From Thermoplasmata archaeon (GTDB lineage Archaea > Thermoplasmatota > Thermoplasmata > Lutacidiplasmatales > UBA184), in NCBI GenBank assembly GCA_030040625.1, contig JASHTI010000090.1, positions 1 through 5,625 on the forward strand: 5,625 nt of DNA. The letters run 5' to 3'. The notes beneath the pieces are model-generated. The model did not search any database, was not told the origin of the DNA, and saw nothing but the letters and a program-made list of their open reading frames with translations. Every line of letters begins with the position of its first letter. The first letter of the stretch is position 1. Positions 1 through 4,080 of this stretch are shown here, piece by piece. The position numbers and the translations under genes are program-made.

Positions 1-538
1 CCATCGAGCCGTCGCCGAGCGCCTCGCGGATCGCGGCGAGCAGGTCGCGGACGGCGAACGGCCGAACCACGGTCGCACGGGCACCGAGCGCCTCGGCCTC
101 GCGGCGCAGGGCCCCGTCATCGTGGGGGAGCAGGACCACCGCCCTCAGCTCCGGACGCGCCGCCAGGGCGGCCGCTAGCTCCTCGCGCCAGCGGCCCGCC
201 CCGCTCACGGCGTCGACGATGAGGAGCGCGATCGGGGTCGGGTCCCATCGGCGGAGCGCCTCCGAGGAGCTGAGCTCGAGAACGACCGGGTGGCGGTGCA
301 GCGTGAGGATCCCGCGGAGCAGCAGCCGTACGTCGTCGTCCGGCACCCAGAGCACCGCGGGGATCGGCCCGAAGAACGCGCCGCGGCCGACCGGCGCGAC
401 GAGCGACGCCGGCGGCAGGTTGCTCCCGAGGGCGGTCATCGATGCTGGCGCCCGCCTCCCGAAAGCGGGTCCCGGTGTAGGAACGTGGCGCGCAGAGTAG
501 ATGAAGGCTCGGTCCTCCGATGCGACGGAACGCCCCAT
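1..538 (-). CDS. Receiver-like (REC) domain protein, 5' part, C-terminus beyond window
   Basis: This minus-strand reading frame is open from an ATG at 538 to the left edge (179 codons seen). Residues about 60-175 read like a CheY-type receiver: strand 1 VLWVPDDD with the acidic cluster D67-D69, a candidate phospho-acceptor D109 in LLIVDAV, strand 4 AVVLLPHDD, and R159-P160-F161 where receivers have Lys-Pro-Phe. The lysine is replaced by arginine and the Thr/Ser after strand 4 seems replaced by Leu/Pro, so phosphotransfer may be impaired or absent. The ATG at 538 was chosen because GGAGG lies 7 nt upstream and a TATA box about 30 nt upstream. A second in-frame ATG at 439 would remove a 33-residue Arg/Pro/Ala-rich tail, but its nearest purine-rich stretch is 15 nt away. 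What follows the receiver (output domain or nothing) cannot be seen. The fold is a fairly safe call; the partner and role are unknown. Confidence 0.7.
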   Translation of the reverse strand, partial: MGRSVASEDRAFIYSARHVPTPGPAFGRRAPASMTALGSNLPPASLVAPVGRGAFFGPIPAVLWVPDDDVRLLLRGILTLHRHPVVLELSSSEALRRWDPTPIALLIVDAVSGAGRWREELAAALAARPELRAVVLLPHDDGALRREAEALGARATVVRPFAVRDLLAAIREALGDGSM

Positions 539-545
539 CGCCCAG

Positions 546-550
546 CCTCC
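546..550 (-). promoter_or_regulatory. Shine-Dalgarno GGAGG supporting the start at 538
   Basis: On the minus strand GGAGG lies 7 nt before the ATG at 538. This favours that start over the internal ATG at 439. If transcription instead starts from the TATA box at 565-572, the mRNA would begin close to the ATG and this motif would fall outside or at the very end of the message. Confidence 0.5.
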
Positions 551-564
551 GGGGGCTGAGTCAA

Positions 565-572
565 CTATATAG
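565..572. promoter_or_regulatory. Palindromic archaeal TATA box in a divergent intergenic region
   Basis: CTATATAG is a perfect 8-bp palindrome and the most AT-rich spot in a GC-rich neighbourhood, lying between two divergent genes. Read on the plus strand it is preceded by TCAA, which resembles an archaeal BRE. It would place a transcription start near 594, just before the large hairpin. Read on the minus strand it would place a start near 543, a few nt before the ATG at 538. It could serve either or both directions. The plus direction is slightly favoured by the BRE-like bases. Confidence 0.55.
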
Positions 573-600
573 AGAGTGGCGGTATCCCCATAGTGGCCTC

Positions 601-663
601 GGGCATCGACAGGCCGACCTCGGCGGCACCGTCCACGAGGCCGGGGGCGGCCTGTCGGTGCCT
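601..663 (+). repeat. Long inverted repeat / hairpin (15-16 bp stem)
   Basis: The core arms CGACAGGCCG (607-616) and CGGCCTGTCG (648-657) are perfect complements. Outward, 602-605 GGCA pairs with 659-662 TGCC, with U606-G658 as a wobble and G601-U663 as a possible terminal wobble. The enclosed 31 nt can form a further CCTCG/CGAGG stem with a 13-nt loop. A match of this length is unlikely by chance even in GC-rich DNA. Confidence 0.8.
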
Positions 664-676
664 TCCGGATCCCTGC

Positions 677-709
677 CTCGAGCGCTCCGCTCGAGCGATA
701 GGTTCTTTT
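677..709 (+). terminator. Hairpin followed by T-rich run, terminator-like
   Basis: CTCGAGCG (677-684) and CGCTCGAG (688-695) form a perfect 8-bp stem with a 3-nt loop. Seven nt later comes TTCTTTT (703-709), the longest T-rich run nearby. In plus-strand RNA this resembles an intrinsic terminator, or an attenuator for the gene starting at 733. The gap between stem and T-run is larger than in a classical bacterial terminator, so the call is tentative. Archaeal termination depends mainly on the U-run. Confidence 0.35.
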
Positions 710-720
710 GACCGTCCTCC

Positions 721-724
721 GGAG
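721..724 (+). promoter_or_regulatory. Shine-Dalgarno GGAG for the zinc-ribbon gene
   Basis: GGAG lies 8 nt before the ATG at 733 and supports that start. It is inside the palindrome CTCCGGAG (717-724). The self-complementary TCCGGA at 718-723 can also pair with a second copy at 664-669, which would hide the ribosome site and enclose the hairpin at 677-695. The motif is clear; its sequestration is speculative. Confidence 0.55.
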
Positions 725-732
725 CTTCGGCG

Positions 733-1485
733 ATGCCTCTGCTCTTCCGCACCTCCGAGCGGGATCGCCAGACGCTGCAGCAGACGGTGCGCTCCCTCCA
801 CGAGGCGACCGTGCCGGCCCTCGCCGCCGCACTCTCCTGGCGGCCCCGCAAGGTCGAACGACTGCTCGTCGATGAGCTGACCCGGCCCGGGACCTCGATG
901 GCCTACGATCCGGCGCGCCGCGTCGTCCGGTGGGCCCCGCCGGTGTCGGTCGTTTGGTCCGACCCGCCCCCGACGGCGACCCCGCCGACCCCCCGCCCCC
1001 GGGTCGACCTCGGGCCGACCTTGGCGGCCCCTCCGCCGGTCCTCCGCTCCGGGGGCCTGCACGCCCAGTGCCCGTCCTGCCACGTCCCCCTGGTCGCCGC
1101 CGCGTCCCTGAGCCTGAACGTCTGTCCGGACTGCGGCCGGCTCTTCTCGTCCCGGACCGCCACCTCCACGGCCGCCTCCGCCGCGCCCGCCCCGGCGGCT
1201 CCGAGCGCCCCGAGCGAGGCCGCGGTGGCGCCGGCGGTGCCGGCACCGGCGCGCCCGTCCGGCCCGAGCTACAGCGACCGACGGTCCCAGGAGCTCCTGG
1301 CGGCGTACGTGACCGCGAGCCCGATCCCTTGCCCGCGCTGCCGCACCCCCATGCGCCATCGCGGCGTCAGCGAGTACGCCTGCCCGAGCTGCGGGGAGAC
1401 GGTCCGATTCGGACCGAGCGGCTCGGGCGCGGCGCCGGTGTCGATCGGCCACACCTCCGCGCCGGCCCGCCACCCTTCGGGCTGA
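733..1485 (+). CDS. Double zinc-ribbon protein with helical N-terminal domain, function unknown
   Basis: This is a 250-residue protein. Residues about 8-68 look helical with a final basic strand-turn-strand (YDPARRVVRWAP) and may be a winged-helix DNA- or nucleic-acid-binding domain; this is inferred from pattern only. A first zinc ribbon follows with C113-x2-C116 and C131-x2-C134, and a second with C200-x2-C203 and C217-x2-C220. Pro/Ala-rich flexible linkers lie at about 77-103 and 141-180, and the tail is short and disordered. There is no signal peptide or membrane segment, so it is likely cytoplasmic. The ATG is supported by GGAG 8 nt upstream. The gene stands alone, is preceded by a structured leader-like region, and ends 18 nt from the convergent hutH stop. 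Such wHTH/zinc-ribbon architectures are typical of archaeal transcription-related proteins, but no family is recognised with certainty. Confidence 0.75.
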   Translation: MPLLFRTSERDRQTLQQTVRSLHEATVPALAAALSWRPRKVERLLVDELTRPGTSMAYDPARRVVRWAPPVSVVWSDPPPTATPPTPRPRVDLGPTLAAPPPVLRSGGLHAQCPSCHVPLVAAASLSLNVCPDCGRLFSSRTATSTAASAAPAPAAPSAPSEAAVAPAVPAPARPSGPSYSDRRSQELLAAYVTASPIPCPRCRTPMRHRGVSEYACPSCGETVRFGPSGSGAAPVSIGHTSAPARHPSG

Positions 1486-1503
1486 ACGGTCGACGGTACC
1501 GGC

Positions 1504-3030
1504 TCAGAACGGGACCTGCGCCCGAACGCTCCGCACCAGCTCGCCGGAGGCGAGCGCCGCGGCGACCCGCGCGATGTCGTCGGCCGGGCTGCGGTCGGCC
1601 TCCCACGGTCGGACGTGCTCCCGGAGCGCCTGCAACGCCGCCTCGCTGCCCTTGCCGCCCCGGTGCGGCCGGCGGTGCTCCAGCGCGGCGCCGGCGACGA
1701 TCCACTCGATCGCGACGACGCGGCGCGCGTTCGCCAGGACCCGGCGCAGCTTGGCGCCCGCCCAGGCTCCCATGCTGACGTAGTCCTCCTGATCCGCCGA
1801 GGTCGGGACGCTCGTCGCGCTCGCCGGATGCACCAGCGAGGCGTTCTCGTTGACGAGCGCGGCGGCGACGTACTGCGGCACCATGAAGCCGCTCGAGACC
1901 CCGGGCTCCGGGGCGAGGAACGCCGGCAGCCCGCGGTTCAGCGCGGGATGCACGAGGCGGGAGATCCGTCGTTCGGAGAAGCCGGCGATGTACTGGACGG
2001 CGAGCGCGAGGCTGTCGAGGGCGAAGGCGAGCGACTGGCCGTGGAAGTTGCCGCCGCTGACGAACTCGTCGCCGAAGACGAGGGGGTTGTCCGTCACGGC
2101 GTTCAGCTCACGGCCGACGACATCCTCGGCGACCGTGAGACCGGAGCGGACCGCTCCCAGGACCTGCGGCAGGCAGCGGAGCGTGTAGGGGTCCTGACCG
2201 GCCCACTCCGCGCGCGGCACCGCGAGCGCGCTGCCGTCCAGCAGGGCCCGCAGCGCGGCGGCCACCGCCCGCTCGGCGGGGGAGTTCCGCGCCTCACCGA
2301 GGCGGTCGTCGAACGACTGCGTCGTGCCGAGGAGCGCGTCGACGGAGATCGCCCCGGCGACGGTCGCCGCCTCGAGAAGGCCCCGGGCGTCGGCGAGACC
2401 GAGCGCGAGGTAGCTTCCCATCAGCGCCGTTCCGTTCAACAGCGCGACGCCCTCCTTCGCCTCCAGCGTGATCGGCGCGAGTCCCTCCCGGGCGAGCACT
2501 TCGGCCGCGGGTTGACGGTCGGAGGGTCCGGGCCCACAGAACGCCCCCTCTCCGAGGAGGGCGAGCGCGAGGTGGGCGAGCGGCGCGAGATCGCCGGAGG
2601 CCCCCACCGAACCCTGCTCCGGGATCCACGGTACGAGGCGCCGGTTCAGCAGCTCGGCGAGCGATTGCAGCAGCTCCACGCGGACCCCCGAGAGCCCGTG
2701 GAGCAGCGACTGGAGCCGTAGGAGCATCACGCCCCGGACGACCTCCGCCGGCAGCGGCGCGCCGGTCCCGCTCGCATGGCTCCGGACGAGCGAGAGCTGG
2801 AGGTCCCGGACCCGTTCCGGCGGGATCTGGACCTCCGAGAGCGCGCCGAAGCCGGTCGTCACGCCGTAAACGGCCCGGCCCCCGGCGACCGCCCGCTCGA
2901 CGGCGGCGCGGCTCAGCCGGGCCCGCTCGAGGGCCTCGGGGGCGAGGAGGACGGGCTGGCCCCCGCGGGCGACCGCCAGGAACCGCTCAAGGGTGAGCGA
3001 GCGCCCGTCCAGCCGGACGGCGTCGCTCAT
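1504..3030 (-). CDS. hutH: Histidine ammonia-lyase (histidase)
   Basis: The enzyme removes ammonia from L-histidine to give trans-urocanate, the first step of histidine catabolism, in the cytoplasm as a homotetramer. The 508 residues match the family length. The MIO prosthetic-group motif is present as GSVGASGDLAPL, with A144-S145-G146 forming the cofactor. Other family landmarks are Y55 in YGVTTGFG, H85 in RSHASGTG (the His-type selectivity motif rather than the Phe-type), N199 in LLNGT, Q279 and Y282-x2-R285 in QDPYTLRC, F329 in GGNFHG, and E415 in QEDYVSM. Most bacterial histidases have QEDH here, so Y417 replaces a usual histidine. The start ATG fits the family N-terminus, but GGAGG abuts it with no spacer, so initiation may rely on coupling to sodN, whose stop is 27 nt upstream. 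No hutU, hutI or hutG is visible. A related aromatic ammonia-lyase or aminomutase is possible but less likely. Confidence 0.93.
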   Translation of the reverse strand: MSDAVRLDGRSLTLERFLAVARGGQPVLLAPEALERARLSRAAVERAVAGGRAVYGVTTGFGALSEVQIPPERVRDLQLSLVRSHASGTGAPLPAEVVRGVMLLRLQSLLHGLSGVRVELLQSLAELLNRRLVPWIPEQGSVGASGDLAPLAHLALALLGEGAFCGPGPSDRQPAAEVLAREGLAPITLEAKEGVALLNGTALMGSYLALGLADARGLLEAATVAGAISVDALLGTTQSFDDRLGEARNSPAERAVAAALRALLDGSALAVPRAEWAGQDPYTLRCLPQVLGAVRSGLTVAEDVVGRELNAVTDNPLVFGDEFVSGGNFHGQSLAFALDSLALAVQYIAGFSERRISRLVHPALNRGLPAFLAPEPGVSSGFMVPQYVAAALVNENASLVHPASATSVPTSADQEDYVSMGAWAGAKLRRVLANARRVVAIEWIVAGAALEHRRPHRGGKGSEAALQALREHVRPWEADRSPADDIARVAAALASGELVRSVRAQVPF

Positions 3031-3057
3031 CCTCCGCGACCGTCCGCGCGGGACGCC

Positions 3058-3591
3058 CTAGGCGGGGACCGGGACGACGATGTCGCCGCCGGACCGCTGG
3101 AGCGACGGCTGCCGTCGGGTCTTGGCGCCCTTCGTCAGCCAGAACGTCTCGGCGAACTGCTGGACGAGCGAGAGAAGCTCCTGGGCGTCCGTGAGCGCCG
3201 TCGACTGGCGCGCCTTCGAGGCCTGCTTGAAGATCTTGAAGACCAGCTCGCCGAGCACCGGGTGCTGCTTGAGGTGGTCGGCGGTGACGTAGTCGCCCCA
3301 GATCACGCGCACCTCGTGCTTGACCCGCTCGGCGTGCGACTCCTTGACGGCGCTGTAGCGTGCGAGCTTGGCGATGTAGGCGGACTGCTCTTCCGGCTTC
3401 GCCTCGGTCGGCGGACGGACCGCCTCGGCGATCAGCTGGTCCATGCGCAGGACCGTGAGCGCGGCGATCTGGGCCTCGTGCGGGTCGTAAATACCGCACG
3501 GGATGTCGCAGTGGGCGAAGACCGATCGCGGGGGAAGGACGGCGTCGCGCGCACGCGCGAACGCCGTTCGCACCGTCGAAAGAGCGGGCAT
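3058..3591 (-). CDS. sodN: Nickel-dependent superoxide dismutase precursor
   Basis: It converts superoxide to hydrogen peroxide and oxygen using nickel. The nickel-hook motif HCDIPCGIYDP spans residues 27-37. After removal of the 26-residue propeptide, H27, C28 and C32 become His1, Cys2 and Cys6, the known nickel ligands, and Y35 becomes Tyr9. The rest is the expected four-helix bundle, ending near FWLTKGAK. The full length is 177 residues and the predicted mature form 151, against about 117 in Streptomyces. The last 20 or so residues (rich in Arg/Gln, ending GDIVVPVPA) are an extra C-terminal tail. The propeptide is basic with no convincing signal peptide, suggesting a cytoplasmic enzyme. 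The maturation protease gene sodX is divergent across a 30-nt gap and hutH follows 27 nt downstream. A TTTAT box centred about 27 nt before the ATG, with no Shine-Dalgarno, suggests a leaderless transcript. Confidence 0.96.
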   Translation of the reverse strand: MPALSTVRTAFARARDAVLPPRSVFAHCDIPCGIYDPHEAQIAALTVLRMDQLIAEAVRPPTEAKPEEQSAYIAKLARYSAVKESHAERVKHEVRVIWGDYVTADHLKQHPVLGELVFKIFKQASKARQSTALTDAQELLSLVQQFAETFWLTKGAKTRRQPSLQRSGGDIVVPVPA

Positions 3592-3610
3592 GGGCGGCCC
3601 ACCGGGACGA

Positions 3611-3615
3611 GGAGG
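3611..3615 (+). promoter_or_regulatory. Shine-Dalgarno GGAGG deciding the GTG start of sodX
   Basis: GGAGG sits 6 nt before GTG at 3622 and selects this codon as the sodX start, although the frame stays open far upstream across the sodN region. It directly abuts, and partly shares the AT-rich stretch with, the probable sodN promoter on the other strand. A message carrying this site must start further left, inside the 5' end of sodN; no clear TATA box was seen there. Confidence 0.7.
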
Positions 3616-3621
3616 ATAAAG
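3616..3621 (-). promoter_or_regulatory. Probable TATA box of sodN
   Basis: On the minus strand this reads CTTTAT, continuing as CC, with its centre about 27 nt before the sodN ATG at 3591. That is the spacing expected when an archaeal transcript starts at or next to the initiation codon. It is the only AT-rich run in the 30-nt sodN/sodX gap. Confidence 0.5.
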
Positions 3622-4056
3622 GTGCCGGAGGGGACGGAACCGCGCTCGCCCGGCGGGGGCGGGCGGGGGGCCCGGTTCCGCCGGTGGCTGCGGAGCCGGA
3701 GGGTGCTCGTCCAGGACGGCTCGATGCGCCCCACGCTCCTCCCCGGCGACCGTCTGCTGGTCGATCCGCGGGCGTACCGAAAGCGAGCGCCGGCCGTCGG
3801 GGAGATCGTGGTGATCGTCGACCCCGAGGCGCCCGAGCGCTGGCTCGTCAAGCGCGTCGGAGCGGTCGCCGGTGATCCGCTGCCGGACGGGGGGCGGGTG
3901 CCGGCCGGCAGCCTCTACGTCCGGGGCGACGACCCGTCGGTGAGCCGCGACAGCCGCTCGTTCGGTCCGGCCCCGCTCGCCGGCGTGATCGGGCGCCCGT
4001 GGTACCGCTACCTGCCCCCGGAGCGCCGGGGGCCGGTCGGTGACGGCACAGGTTAA
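3622..4056 (+). CDS. sodX: Nickel-type superoxide dismutase maturation protease (S26 family)
   Basis: This is a signal-peptidase-like serine protease thought to remove the SodN propeptide so that the nickel-binding N-terminal histidine is exposed. The protein has 144 residues. The catalytic serine is S34 in GSMRPTLLPGDRLLV and the general-base lysine is K77 in WLVKRVGAVAGD; together they form the Ser/Lys dyad of S26 peptidases. A third conserved box follows at 102-124 (GDDPS, SRDSRSFGP, VIGR). The N-terminus (about 1-28) is Gly/Arg-rich and has no membrane helix, unlike ordinary signal peptidase I, which fits a soluble enzyme acting on cytoplasmic SodN. The GTG start is set by GGAGG 6 nt upstream. 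It is divergent from sodN, its expected substrate gene, and co-directional with wtpA downstream. A generic S26 peptidase is the only alternative, and the neighbouring sodN makes SodX much more likely. Confidence 0.92.
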   Translation: MPEGTEPRSPGGGGRGARFRRWLRSRRVLVQDGSMRPTLLPGDRLLVDPRAYRKRAPAVGEIVVIVDPEAPERWLVKRVGAVAGDPLPDGGRVPAGSLYVRGDDPSVSRDSRSFGPAPLAGVIGRPWYRYLPPERRGPVGDGTG

Positions 4057-4058
4057 GT
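4052..4058 (+). promoter_or_regulatory. Weak TATA-like element ahead of wtpA
   Basis: GTTAAGT overlaps the sodX stop codon and is centred about 26 nt before the ATG at 4081. That spacing would suit a leaderless wtpA transcript. It is a poor match to a TATA box, so the assignment rests mostly on position and local AT content. Confidence 0.3.
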
Positions 4059-4079
4059 GATGTGGCAGATTGCCACATC
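4059..4079. repeat. Perfect 9-bp inverted repeat, candidate operator of wtpA
   Basis: GATGTGGCA (4059-4067), a GAT spacer, then TGCCACATC (4071-4079) form an exact dyad ending one base before the ATG at 4081. It lies just after the sodX stop and just after the TATA-like GTTAAGT. A dimeric repressor bound here would cover the expected transcription start. As RNA it would form a 9-bp, 3-nt-loop hairpin with no U-run after it, so a terminator is less likely. No specific regulator is recognised. Confidence 0.7.
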
Positions 4080-4080
4080 G

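Larger units (their letters stand above)
594..709 (+). ncRNA. Candidate structured small RNA or leader of the zinc-ribbon gene
   Basis: About 115 nt run from the transcription start predicted from the TATA box to a T-rich run after a hairpin. The segment holds a 15-16 bp stem (601-616 with 648-663), a nested 5-bp stem inside it (618-622 with 636-640), and a second hairpin at 677-695. An alternative helix, GGCCTCG at 595-601 with CGAGGCC at 636-642, would compete with the nested stem and touch the base of the main stem. This gives two possible folds, as in a regulatory leader. The main stem contains U606-G658 and G601-U663 wobbles that exist only in plus-strand RNA; on the other strand they become A-C mismatches. 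No tRNA T-loop, SRP or other familiar RNA signature was seen. The RNA interpretation is inference from structure and promoter position. Confidence 0.4.

Noticed and set aside
594..670. tRNA or known housekeeping RNA in the intergenic hairpin region
   Set aside because: There is no T-loop GTTCGA-type box, no cloverleaf arm lengths, and no SRP or RNase P landmarks.
565..1473. Long open minus-strand frame opposite the zinc-ribbon gene
   Set aside because: Low-complexity Arg/Gly translation, whereas the plus strand has paired CxxC motifs and a ribosome site. It also crosses the structured intergenic region.
1480..1510. Possible terminator between the convergent zinc-ribbon and hutH genes, with CGGTACCG and a loose GGCT...ACGG repeat
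   Set aside because: The arms are too short and there is no T-rich run on either strand. The repeats are within chance for GC-rich DNA.
1615..2721. Long open plus-strand frame across hutH (368 codons)
   Set aside because: It is antisense to a full-length histidase with all motifs. Its translation is an Arg/Glu/Gly-rich low-complexity string, as expected from GC-rich shadow frames.
2776..3621. Upstream in-frame extension of sodX on the plus strand
   Set aside because: It lies antisense to hutH and sodN, has charged low-complexity composition, and the S26 peptidase starts properly at GTG 3622 with its own GGAGG.
3655..3670. G-runs (5, 3 and 6 G) as a possible G-quadruplex
   Set aside because: Only three runs of three or more G are present, and the stretch is explained by Gly/Arg codons near the SodX N-terminus.
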